A stretch of 64,000 nucleotides of DNA from Lonicera japonica. Taxonomy: Eukaryota > Streptophyta > Magnoliopsida > Dipsacales > Caprifoliaceae. The first letter of the stretch is position 1, and each line of letters opens with the position of its first letter. The stretch lies in the NCBI GenBank assembly GCA_021464415.1, contig CM038466.1, positions 48,111,356-48,175,355 of the forward strand, given 5' to 3'. A model generated the notes under the pieces. That model was not told the origin of the DNA. It did not search any database and worked only from the letters and a program-made list of their open reading frames with translations. Shown here piece by piece: positions 1-11,469 of the stretch. The translations under genes and the position numbers were made by a program.

Positions 1-459
1 CGGTCTTCTGACAAGACTTAATGAATGCAAGCCAATTTTGCTTTCAAACGAATACAATTCAATAAGCTATTAATTAGGTGATATTTTTCGAAATTGTATA
101 TGATCGGTTAGTTATCGGGTGAGACACAACCCCGTTGTATCCATTAAGTAGTTAAATTCTATAATAAAAATTAATCATGTCTAACTGGTTAAGTAGATTA
201 ATTCAAAATAGATATAAACTTTAACTTGATTCATGTCATGTTGTTGTGTAACATGTATCTCAAACATGTGTAATTGGTTATGTCACAAAACGAAAATTAG
301 AACCCTAATTTAAGAGATTCTTAAATGATTGTAAATTAATCCAAGAGGTATGTTCAGCATTTTCATTTTCAAAGCAAGATCAAATGGGGAGGAGAGATCA
401 GTTATATCCTTCGCGGAGAATAATATTTTCCCAAACCATAAGCAATATGTTTTTTCATT

Positions 460-883
460 CAGGGGCGGAGGCAAACTGGGCTAGGGGGCCCGCCTAGATT
501 TTTTTTTAAGTATAGTAATACTTGGACTTTTGTGTAAAATTTTAAAGTTTGAGATTGGATTTGTAAATTCTTAAAACCTTGGAGATAAAATTATAATTAT
601 TTTTAGTAAAGGACACCAAATTAACAAGAGCATTCTTCTGCACAAGAATTCCACAAAGAAAAAAAAATATAGAGTTTATACTCGTAACTCTCTGTCACTC
701 TTTCGTGTTGGATTTTTTGCTTGGATTTGCACTCTCTTTTTAGCCTTACACGGTAGGGATGGTTGACTAACAAATTTGCCTTTTTTTTCTTCCGAGTTTT
801 ATTTTGTGGTGTTATTATTTGTTGTATTTTTTTTTTCTTTTTAGTCAAGCCCCCACTGAGTTAAAATCTTGGCTCCACCACTA
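460..883. mobile_element. Non-autonomous hAT-like MITE (about 424 bp)
   Basis: The left end reads CAGGGGCGGAGGCAAA and the right end reads TTGGCTCCACCACTA. These form an imperfect terminal inverted repeat of the kind that starts YAGGG in hAT elements. Flanks are TTTTCATT (452-459) and TTTTCAAT (884-891), an 8-bp target duplication with one mismatch. There is no transposase coding. The same element sits in the right duplication copy without its left end, so the insertion predates the duplication. Confidence 0.55.
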
Positions 884-1259
884 TTTTCAATTCGTCCTTT
901 TTCCAAACAAAAGATAAGGGGAAAATATCACACGAACACAATTTTCTAAAAGGCACGCGATGGACCCAAGGCATCAATAAAATGCCTCAGTCGTTTTTCA
1001 ATTTTTAAAATTTCAATACCATGAAAATCATAGGTATAGTTCTTAAAATTGTAGAATAATTCCCTAACCAAAAAAATTCATAATTCTAACGCCGGATTAT
1101 TTGCTTAGCCCACCTGACTCGCCTAGGAGCCTTGCGTTACCTAGACATCCTAGCCCCTTCACACGCCAGACTGATTTTTTGACCGATTACTGCTAGGGCA
1201 ACTCGGCTTGCCACCACCCCAATTTTTAGAACACTAAAGCGTACTAATGTTTCTGGAGG

Positions 1260-1267
1260 TAAATGCA
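1260..1267 (+). promoter_or_regulatory. L1-box-like site TAAATGCA
   Basis: The site matches the TAAATGYA consensus bound by class IV HD-ZIP factors (ATML1/PDF2) in epidermal genes, 525 bp before the start codon. Cuticle genes are commonly epidermal, which makes the site plausible, but an 8-mer in AT-rich DNA can arise by chance. The aligned bases in the right copy read TACATATT, so the site is lost there. Confidence 0.35.
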
Positions 1268-1416
1268 AAGAAAGACAAGACTGTTCTTCAAATGTTTTCA
1301 ATATCTTTAAAATACAAACCGATTTGAATTGGAGGATGGGTCTCGTCCGAAATGTTTTTGTCTTGGAGAAGAAGTGAGATCCGAGCATTGGGTCCAATAA
1401 TTCGGTTGTGTAGCGT

Positions 1417-1422
1417 CACGTG
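1417..1422. promoter_or_regulatory. G-box CACGTG upstream of left GDSL gene
   Basis: A palindromic CACGTG lies 375 bp before the start codon. It is kept at exactly the same distance in the right copy (41835-41840). It is a typical bZIP/bHLH core, and its function here is inferred only. Confidence 0.4.
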
Positions 1423-1508
1423 GTACTACGGGAATAATTAATATCTTCTCCTTTGGAGAAAATCACAATGTGATCGAATTTTTCATTGCTGCCAAATAAA
1501 TATCCAAT

Positions 1509-1516
1509 TAAATGTA
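1509..1516 (+). promoter_or_regulatory. L1-box-like site TAAATGTA
   Basis: This is a second match to TAAATGYA, 276 bp before the start codon and closer to the TATA box than the first. The aligned position in the right copy reads TAAATATG, so this site is also destroyed there. Chance occurrence is possible, and confidence rests on the gene's cuticle-type function. Confidence 0.4.
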
Positions 1517-1661
1517 CTAATGGAACTTCCAGTCTTTAATTAACTTTATGTACTGACTAGCTTAATTGCTGTAAATTCTAGTTTCCTTGGTCCCATTCTA
1601 GCTTTCCAACTGCACCTGCAACTACAATGGTAGCTAGCCCATTTACACTCCAACATGTGCA

Positions 1662-1669
1662 TATATATA
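1662..1669 (+). promoter_or_regulatory. TATA box of left GDSL gene
   Basis: TATATATA within GTGCATATATATACC lies 130 bp before the start codon, which leaves a 5' UTR of roughly 100 nt. The same element and spacing occur in the right copy (42080-42087). Confidence 0.6.
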
Positions 1670-1791
1670 CCAATCCATTCCTTCTGTTTTCGAACCACAC
1701 TCACTGCTGATTGTGCCTACAGTAGTGCTCAGGACACACAATCATACAGATAGAAGAGCGGTTTTGTTTTTTGTAGCAACATTAGTCAGTT

Positions 1792-3514
1792 ATGACAAGT
1801 TCTTCAGTCACTAGTCTAAGTGTTTTAACTGGATTTATTTTCGCAATAGGAATCACGTTTGTTGCTACACAAGCAGATGCTCGGGCGTTCTTCGTGTTTG
1901 GGGACTCCCTGGTAGATAATGGGAACAACAACTATTTGCTTACCACTGCCCGTGCTGATGCACCTCCTTACGGCATTGATTACCCCACGCGTCGACCCAC
2001 TGGCCGTTTCTCCAACGGACTCAATATCCCTGATCTTATCAGTTGAGTTCATATGCACTCTACTTTAAAAACTCTAAGAGTTTAGTTGAATTTAAGATTT
2101 CGCATTTTCTGTGGAATCTCAAATTAAGAGTCTAGTCGTTAAGAACAAATGTTATAATATAAAGAATTTAAATATGAATGATATTTGTGTGTGTGAATTC
2201 TAATATTGGTATAAGAATACTTATTATATCTGCACTCTCTCAGGTCAACATCTGGGGTCCGAAGCAACATTACCATACCTGAGTCCAGAGCTCACCGGAC
2301 AGAAACTACTAGTGGGAGCAAACTTTGCTTCTGCTGGTATTGGAATTCTCAACGACACCGGAATCCAGTTTGTAAGTGCCTCGCCGAGCCACAAACAAGT
2401 TACCTAAATTTTCAACGAAATATGAGTCAATTACTCTACAAAATAATATGTGAATTATGATGGGGTCTTGTTAACTTTTAACTTGAAAAGTACAATACCA
2501 TTTGATGTTAAGCTTCGAAAATTGATATGCAGAAATGGTAATTTGCAGGTGAACATCATCCGTATATCTTCACAGTTGGCCTACTTCCAACAATACCAGC
2601 AACGGTTGAGTGCTCTTGTAGGCTCCAGCCAGGCTAAGCGAATCGTAAATCAAGCACTCGTTCTTATTACTTTGGGAGGTAATGATTTTGTGAACAACTA
2701 CTACCTCGTGCCATATTCCGCGAGGTCTCGCCAATATTCTCTCGAGGATTATGTGCCCTTCCTTATCTCTGAGTATAAGAAAATTTTGATGGTTAGTTTT
2801 CTTTGCATTCTTTTTCTGCTTTTATTTCCTCATGTACTAATTCATGTGCAATCTGTTTCTGCCACATTTAATAACAGCCACAGCAGTTTGATTGCGTATA
2901 TATATATATGGAGAATTAATGAAGTATATATTGACATGAATGCAGAGGCTTTATAAACTGGGAGCGCGTAGAGTTATCGTGACAGGGACAGGACCATTGG
3001 GATGTGTTCCAGCAGAGTTGGCCCAGCACAGCAGAAACGGCGAATGCGCAGCTGAATTGCAGAGAGCTGCATCTTTGTTCAACCCTCAGCTCACTCAATT
3101 GATCAATCAGCTAAATAATCAGATTGGAACCACCATCTTCATAGCTGCTAATACCAATATGATGCACTCTGATTTTGTCGATAACCCCACTGCCTTCGGT
3201 ACATTAACTCTCTCTTCTCCATTTCATTTCCTTGAATTTCGCTTAATTTACTCTCTTGATCTATATTTCTTGTTTGGACAGGATTTGAGACATCAAAGAT
3301 AGCATGTTGTGGACAAGGACCGTATAATGGAATAGGGCTATGCACTCCACTCTCAAACCTGTGCCCCAACAGAGATTTGTACGCTTTTTGGGATCCATTT
3401 CATCCATCAGAGAAGGCAAACAAAGTGATTGTACAACAGATCATGAGTGGCTCCACACAGTACATGCACCCCATGAACCTCAGCACCATTTTGGCCTTGG
3501 ATTCTAAGGCTTGA
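1792..3514 (+). CDS. GDSL esterase/lipase, LTL1/At5g33370 (cutin synthase-like) clade, left copy, 5 exons
   Basis: Exons are 1792-2041, 2244-2371, 2549-2791, 2946-3198 and 3282-3514. All introns are GT..AG and the 1107 nt give 368 aa, the normal length for plant GDSL enzymes (about 350-370). Residues 1-30 are a signal peptide ending near ADA, so the product is secreted. Block I is [14 protein letters not shown] with catalytic Ser39, block II is NFASAGIG (Gly115), block III is GGND (169-172) and block V is DPFHP with Asp329 and His332, so the active site is complete. The sequence [10 protein letters not shown] and the C-terminal [11 protein letters not shown] are typical of the LTL1/At5g33370 group. 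Relatives in this clade polymerise 2-monoacylglycerol into cutin outside epidermal cells. That role is inferred here from clade membership, and the exact substrate cannot be read from sequence. It differs from the right copy by S4F, T7S, R68Q, S134L and M346I only. Confidence 0.95.
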
Positions 3515-4465
3515 TTGACTTGTGACCCTCTTCAAAAGCACTTACTTTGTTTTAATAATTTTATGAATACCTTTTGTGTTAGAGTCTTTGTTTATGAATG
3601 TAATGAATATCTGCAGTTTGAGATTGTAATGTCATGATCAGTGACGCAAGGGCCTGGTTTGTTTAATTAATCACTCTAACTTGGCTATATTTATGTCTTT
3701 AAAATATAAAGAGTGGTTGGCTTTTAAAGTATATGTTAATTTTTCATTTATTGTCACATGCATGCTTTTGATTATTTGTCAAAGCGTCTCATAAAACACT
3801 TGGAAAAAGCTGAATGTGTAATAATTTTCGAGATGTGAAAACTTTCTAACTTTTAATGATGTGTGAGTATTTAAATGTTTAAGGTAGTTTGCCTATATAT
3901 ACACACATGTGTGTGTCTGTATATGGTTCAGATGTGGTCCAAGCGGTTATACACAAACTAGCCATTAAGCAATGGATTTTTGTCTCCAAAATGTTGATAT
4001 ATATTTTTAGCGATGAAAAATTGTCACTAATGGTGTATAGGCGGCCCAAGTAGGCAGAGTTTTGGGTCCTTACTAAAACATAATATTATAAATAAATTAT
4101 CGTAATTATAAATAGATTATATATATAATAATATAATTAGAAAGTAAATAATTATATATATAATGGTTGAGAATTATAAAATATACCTCAAAATATGGAT
4201 TTAATTTAAAAAAATTATGAGGGATGACAAGTGAATACAAATATAGATAAAATGATGGTAAACGGATGAAATATATCTATTAGACTTTAACCCCTTAGAA
4301 AAACCAAAAAGAAGTAGAGAAATAGATGGAAATTTATTAATTTTAACCTAAGCAGGTACCTAATTTGCCCACAATTTTAACTATAGAGAGACAGGAAGAA
4401 AGTGGGGCCTTACAAGTTTAGATTACCTAACTAGTTGGGCCAGCTCTGTAAAAGCGCATTCCATA

Positions 4466-6406
4466 TACGGTCACTAGAACTCAAGAGTATTGTACTACGC
4501 TAGTAGGGGTCCAATGATGCTCCTAACGCAATTACTAGGCATACCAAGTTTAATAGGTCCTTTTGCGACAAATATGTACCTGATACCTCCGGTGGAGCAA
4601 AGAAGACGAGTTTTATAACTTGATTCAATGTAGAATGACGGTCGAGGATTTTCGCTTCAGTTCTGTGGAGCTGAGCATGTACGTGGAAAAGATTCCTGAA
4701 CAGTAGAAGCAAGTGAAGTTTTTATGGTCTTCGCATTCAATATCGTCATACTATAGCTTTTACTAACTTTCCTCTTATAGAACCTGTGACGAAGCGGACC
4801 TTAAGCTTGATGGACAATTGAGCAAACCGCAAACCATCCATCTTATGGGACCGGCAGGCAAGAGGAGGAGAAATAACTGCGGAAGTACATAGATGGGAGT
4901 AAGAAACTCCGTTTAGGATCAAAATCCTCTAAGGGAAACAACACTATCAGTGGTGGCAGTGGTGGGCCATGCACTAAATAATCCAATTTGTGAATCGGGA
5001 CCATTGTAGTAAGAATGGTCCAACCCCCGATAGGAGAGGAGAGATGAGCCAGAAATGGCGAGCGTGAGTAAGATGGAAGTAATGGGAATGGTCAGTCAAG
5101 TACACCTTTGATGTTGTTCATCCCGATCTTTACACTAGGATCTGACTTCAAATAGGAGCCAGTGTCAAGAGAGTTTTCAAACCTAGTAACATCAATTTAC
5201 TTATCACCTAAGTTAGCCGCAAGGCCAGGGAAGCTAAGGTGGATGAGTTCTTAATTCAACTCCGACAGCGGATTATGAAAACTATGCGAAGAAGGAAGGT
5301 AGTCATGTATCATAGTGTTGATATTAAATTAAGTTTTACTTAATCTGAGTATGTCTCATTTTCTTAGGTTTATTAGATATGCTATAAGTTTAGGATTGAA
5401 CCCGAATGAGTTAGATTTTTTTTTTTGGTATGGGGATACCTCCGGATTGTAGTGTTTACTTGAGTCGATATAGCACCCTACCATTTGACTCTAGCAAAGT
5501 TTAACGAGCTCAAGACCCATTTGTCTCTATATTGGCCACCGTCAACTCAATCGGGTCACGATCAAAGACAAGTATTCCTTCTGCACATAAATGGTCTACT
5601 TGACTAGTTTCCGAATGCTCAATCTTTTTCCAAGATTAAATTGCGAATAGATTGTCATCAATTACACATTCATGAGACAAACATCTCAAAACAGTATTTC
5701 GTATCCGTTATGATCATTTTGAATTATTGATTATATTATTTGTGCTAACTAATTCACCGGCCATATATATATAAACTTTATATATGATTATCCTCATGAC
5801 CATTAGAACAATGGTACTTGAGTAACCATATTAGAGATAAGATATAGTACTTTAACGAACGGGTCCCACTTCGGTAGATGTTGAGAGGTGAAGAAACTGA
5901 ACAAGTAGAAATTACTCTAGACAGTTAGATATTCGGTTCTTGTGCTTGTCCTCATTCTTGCGAAACCATTAAGATCCTCATATTCTAGTTTGGATGCCAA
6001 TGAGAATGATCAGAATTTTGTGACGTGTCCAAACAATTAGAGCTCGGACTAAAGGTAAACGTTAATCTTCATATTATGTCTTTCCCTTTTTCCACATCTA
6101 AGAAAGGGTCGTAAAAAATAAAAGCAAGGAGTTTTAGTGAGATTTTTAATAAATCAATCGTAAGCGAGACGTGCATTCATCTTATCCCACTCTGTGGTCA
6201 AGAACAAACTTCGTACTCACTTGGAGGCTAGTTTCCATTTCTTCTAGCTGAAGGAGAATTTATCAGAGTACGCAGCAGAAGAACATTAATTGCTAAATTC
6301 ATGTTTGAGGCCACTTCTCAACCAATAAACTGGTCGATTTGATTTAAAACTCCTTTTTGCGTAATCAACATGATCAATTTGAGCCTAACAATGACCACTG
6401 ATTGAT
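4466..6406. other. Unclassified repeat-like DNA before LTR A
   Basis: No gene is supported and all open frames are short and unrecognisable. The 5-bp duplication flanking LTR A (TTGAT before, TCGAT after) means this stretch was once continuous with 13975 onward. Together they may be an old, unrecognised element. Confidence 0.4.
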
Positions 6407-7008
6407 TGTAACACCCCGTACTTTCATTCCACCGTATTCACCTTCGTCCATCCATTCATTTCACCTCGGACAGTGAAATCTCGATTCATGGAGCCTCCTA
6501 GCATTTTAACACTTTGTACTAGTTATATTAGTCTACCTACACTCATGTGAGTGATCATTTAGTGATTCGGGTGGTCCGAATCAATATTGGCTCTTAAATC
6601 GTAAGTTTTGGTCTTACGCGTTTCTTTATTTTTAGCCAACTTTGGAGCATTGTAACTTTCTTGTCTTTTATCCGATTTGGCTGACATTTGTTCCCACTTA
6701 TATGTTTCATACCATTCTACAACTTTCATGTTTTGACCGAAGTCCAATTCATACTCCTCGTTGGTCAAAATAGGGTTCGAAGTAGGCCCATAGCTAAATT
6801 ATGTTTATTCGGTAGCGCTTCGACAAAGCTCTGTCTTCGGAAAATTTATGGTAACTATCCGTCCATAATTTGAGAAAACTTCCTCTAAGAAGTTGTATAT
6901 CTTTGAATTACCTTTCCGTGACATAAAGATCACCTCAATCGGAGTTCCAAGCGAAAAGTTATGGCCAAAATACGAAAAGTGCTCCCGAGCCACAAAAGTT
7001 ATAGCACA

Positions 7009-7038
7009 GACCGGTATTAGACTTTTGGCATACCGGTC
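7009..7038. promoter_or_regulatory. Dyad GACCGGTAT / ATACCGGTC in LTR A
   Basis: Two perfect 9-bp arms (7009-7017 and 7030-7038) are separated by 12 bp ending TTTTGGC. The same dyad with a similar spacer occurs twice in LTR G. It lies in the part of the LTR that precedes the expected transcription start. Confidence 0.6.
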
Positions 7039-7184
7039 CGGCAGCAAATCAAGGCTGTTTTGAGTGTTTTAAAGCATCATTTACTTGCCATTTTGTCCCA
7101 TTTTCGAGCTACACACAAGAAACGAGTTAGAGAGAGATGATAGCTCATTTTTAGGGAGTGTTTGAGAGATCTTTGAGCATCCAT

Positions 7185-9815
7185 TGTGACGCCCCGAAAT
7201 CCCGTTTAGAGAATTATACCTACGGGACTCGGTTAGCCATGGAGTCGTACACGACAACGGGTGATCAGGTGTAAAACTTAGAACTTATATAGTTGAAGAT
7301 ATTGAATAAAGCCATATATTTATGAAATTTTTTGGCATGTGGAGTTTGTACATAGAGCAAACCAAAACCCGTAAAGATATGAAAATAAAACCATGTATAA
7401 TAAACACTCCACAGTTCAAAGGACACAAGTACAAACCTCATTACAATAATGTATATATAATACAATGCCTTCCCAGAGGCTCCAAGTTCCTTTTAAAACA
7501 TAATATCAATAAATAAAGAATACAATAATTCTACTAAGAGGAGTAATACAAGTTGTTTCCGAACGACTTAGAAGATTAGTGCCATCAGAGCTAACTAGAC
7601 TTTATACGCGTACCATCCCCAGGGAGTACCTGCAAAACCTGGTTTAAAAAATGAGAGTGAGCCAAACGGGCTCAGTGGGAACTATAAGAGTTCGTATAGG
7701 AAAGTAGGTTGGAAATTAATTATGCATGCCATGCAATGCAATATATTGAAAGTAAATTTAGTTTATCTGCTGCTCCTCTGTAATAAATCACCTCAGGGTA
7801 AAATACATTTTCTTTGAATATACAAATGTAAATTCATATACATATATAACACATTTATGAAGCAGCCAATGCACGGAAAACCTTTCGTGAAATGTATATA
7901 TAATGTCCCCAACCCAAAGTATAAGAAAAGCAATATATATACATCATCATACTGTATATGCCACAACACCGCGACTAGATTTATTACATCAATCATATAT
8001 CATACTCACGTCTACGATTTTACATCTACTGTGCACAGAGATAGCCGCCAACTAGGTTTCTTCTGCCCCCAAAGCATACGCTACAATAATCCTCACGTAG
8101 CCACCAAGGCATAAGCTACGGGTATCACCAATATCTATCTAGTACGGACGGTGTGGCCATCCGATAATATATCCAAATAAACTCCAAAGGCTAGTAAACA
8201 CATCAAATCAAGGAAATCATAAGAACATATATAATTCAATAGATGTAGACCTGTAAATACATACGTTCCATAAGTATTTATATAACTCGTAGATATATAT
8301 CTCCATCATAGTTATGTATACATATGCACTTCGTAGAACACGCAGTGGTATTGTTGTTGTACTTGGAGTAGGCCTGCCAGGTCCGTCAACTATTGGCTCA
8401 GTTAAAATATCATGGATTTGGGAGGCACTATAAGCTTTCAATCACCGTGGCACCAAAGCCAAATATAATATAGTTTTCATAGTATATAAATTCTATATAG
8501 ACCTCCCCTTAAGACCATAACACTTTGTTTGTACATAAAGGCTCATAATCCTGCCCAGCATAGTTACGGACTTGCCAAATAAGTAACAAAAACTCATAAT
8601 ATATAAACCAACAGTCAAAGTACAACAACAATATCACCAATAGGAGTAATCAAGGCCGAAGCCTACTTTTGAAACCAAGTATAGCAGTGTATGTATGCGT
8701 GTTAAAGTACACAGTACCTATCGTATCTGTACATAAGGGTTTTGTACAAATCTTACCAAAAACAATATAGAAATTAGGGCTTCTAGTAAAATAACAATAA
8801 TAGTGTAATATAGAGTGCAAGTCAACCCATTAATCATCAGAAAATAATCTGAAACCCCATGCATATGCTCTTATAGAAGATTATATACAAAATCAATACA
8901 TGGGCTTTGATTTAAGGAGAATAAGGTATAATAACTTGAAAACATGTTGTAATATTATTGTTCCTACCTATTGAGGGTTAATCCCTCGAAGACTCCTAGT
9001 GGAATCGAGCCGGAGAAGCGCCAAGTCCGAAATCCCCAAATTCCATCCAAAACCCTAGAAATGGTGTAGCTTGATGTTAAAGAGGATGAAGGAGAGGATG
9101 AAGATGATGACGTTGATGAGAATCTTATGTGGAAGATGCACCCTCAAATGATCCCCTAAAATCCCCCAAATTCGCCTCTTACATCTCTCTCAAGAGCTCT
9201 CTAAATGAATGTGTTAAATGAGGAAGAAAGGAGGTGAAAATATATAAATTTTTCACCCAGGTCGATGTAGTCGACTACATCAAAACCCATGTAGTCGACT
9301 TCCACTATTCACAGCACACAGTTTTGTTGTTTGGTCACAAGCTCAACTTCACGCCCAATTTTGACCATCAAGGAGCTGGAATTAGGTCTTGGCCAAAACA
9401 TGAAAGTTTTAGAGTGGATCAAAACCTAGAATAATGAATCCAAATCCAAATCGAACGACTCCAAAATGCTCAATTGAAGTCCGAATGTGATGAAACTTTC
9501 CAGAATACCTCTAAATATATAATAAGACACGATGGAAAAGGTGAAACTCAATTCGGACATTTCTAGGTCAATTAATCCATCTCAAGGAAATAGTGAAGAG
9601 CAATATTTTAAGAAAATTAGCACTTTTACAATGACGCGCCAAATTACGCAAATGCTTTCCAAATTGAATGAAACTATCCAGAGTAAATATTTATCTATAA
9701 TATGACTCAATGGAAGTCATTGAACCACGTCGACCTTTACAGAACCCAATTTGGCTATACGACGCCCATTTCTGCCCTATACGCGATATGGGTCGTGATT
9801 TTGCGAAAGATAATC
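7185..9815 (-). mobile_element. Inverted family-Y LTR (H) nested in LTR A
   Basis: It starts TGTGACGCCCCGAAATCCCG, the reverse complement of a family-Y 3' end. It continues with reverse-strand counterparts of Y modules, such as GAGCCAAACGGGCTCAGTGG near 7660. The left flank ATCCAT and the resuming LTR A sequence ATCCCT near 9812 suggest a target duplication. The right edge lacks the expected GGTGTTACA and is uncertain by tens of bases. It contains two internal related segments near 9480-9580 and 9650-9730. Confidence 0.6.
9264..9300. promoter_or_regulatory. AGTCGACT dyads in inverted LTR H
   Basis: GATGTAGTCGACTACATC (9264-9281) is a perfect 18-bp palindrome. A second core AGTCGACT (9293-9300) has its centre 24 bp away. 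The same core dominates the unrelated E-family LTRs. A TATA-like TTTATATATTTTC on the minus strand lies about 20 bp further along. Confidence 0.6.
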
Positions 9816-11469
9816 CCTACATAATCAACACCAAATCTTCCTCTAAACACCACTATTCATCTTCTTCCTCCTTCTTCCTAGCTTGAGCTAGGGTTTTGGC
9901 GATTTGGCTTTCACGCATCATCAACTTCGAGATTAGACTTCTTTAAGGTGGGAACACTACTACTAAAACCCTTTTTCAACTAATTACTTTTCGTATAAGA
10001 GTTTTCTATCGAAATTGGGGGAATCTCTCAAAAACCATATGCTGTATGCATTTAATGCGAGGTGGGCTAGACTAAGCTTTAATTAGTGATTAATAATGAT
10101 AGATTATGACTTCAATCACATGATTCAACAAGTAGATACATGTTTTAGCTCACACACCCAAAGATTTACGATGAACCCATTTTGTAGCTTCATGTATGAA
10201 CTCAAAATTGGGGGTTTTGGGATTTGGGCCTATAGGAGGGCTGATTGTGGATTATAAATGATAGATATATGTATTTATGATATTAGTAACAAGTTTAAAG
10301 CCTTATCCATGTGTTTGCCCTAAAAACCACAAAGGTGGAACTGTAAGTAGTGATTTGGGAATTTAGCGTCCCTCGTAGACTATTGTTGATACTAGTGACG
10401 AGTATGCCACTCAATAAAAATTTGGTAGATGCTAGAAATATGATGAACCCAATTTGGTAGGGCATAGTCTATCATCGCCGCAATCATAAGAGACTGTAGT
10501 GCCGTAAGTACACCGATGAGACGAGTATTATATAAACGAATGCTTGGGTTGAGAGAACAACACGAGAACTTAAATAGGATCATATGGCTCAGGTTTTACA
10601 CACGTGAAGCCTTATATGATATAATATACCGATAACACACCGGTGGGCCATGGAATGTTAATAACAATGGAATGACTAGATTATAGAAATAAAGCGTGAA
10701 TATGATAAATTATATATATATATATATATTTATATATATTGTGTAAGTCATTGATTGGATCTTATGTTTATATAAATGTAATGGTGAGATGACAATAGTC
10801 CATGGGAGGTCCCAGTTTGGTCTCTAAAGATTGGGGCCAGAAGGTGGGACACAATCTCCTATGTGCAATACCCGAAACCGTGCACAAAAACGAACGGGAT
10901 GCCCTGCTGCCGCATGGGTGAAAGGCCATGAAATGTAGACTTGGTGACGCTTGGACGACTATTGGTGTTGTGATTAAAAATTGAGAATACGGAAACTAAC
11001 GGGAGGCACTGCTGCAGCATGGGTGAAAGGCCACGAAATACAGATGGAAACGAATGGGAGGCCCTGCTATTACGTGGGTGAAAGGCCACGAAATGCAGAC
11101 CGAATTGGAAGACTATTGGTATCATTGTGATTGTCGAGATTATATTGATCATTGAAATACACATGGTAGATTATTGAGAATATAGAAACTATGTCTCGAA
11201 TGACATTGACACGACTCAAATCCGGATATATTGTGAATAACGTAAGAATGAACGTGTAGATTATGATATAAATTATATTGAACATAGAGACGCATTGGCA
11301 ATCGTATTGAACTAACATGTAAAGTGGAAAGAGCTAGCAGTTATCAAGTCCTTAGATGATGTATACGGTATTGGAATACGTGTAGTTATGAGAATAGATG
11401 GCCGGATCATAATGTACGCAAGTTATTAATAATTGATGTGCCAAGAAATTGATACAATTTAGGGCACTA

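Larger units (their letters stand above)
1..4465. repeat. Left copy of a segmental duplication carrying a GDSL lipase gene
   Basis: This segment aligns in the same orientation with about 40491-44930, through promoter, all exons and introns and about 0.9 kb of 3' flank. The offset is about 40418 bp at the start codons. The left limit may lie outside the window because similarity already exists at base 1. On the right, similarity fades just after the shared GACAGGAAGAAAGTGGGG tract near 4390-4465. Divergence in exons 1, 2 and 5 is about 3-4% by eye. Apart from the gene and a small MITE, I see nothing else coding in it. Confidence 0.93.

Noticed and set aside
1825..2058. 77-codon minus-strand frame over GDSL exon 1 (and the same at 42243-42476)
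   Set aside because: It lies antisense to a conserved coding exon and is explained by it.
2450..2956. Long single-frame reading across GDSL exon 3 and introns 2-3
   Set aside because: Only 2549-2791 matches the protein family. The rest is intron, bounded by clear splice sites.
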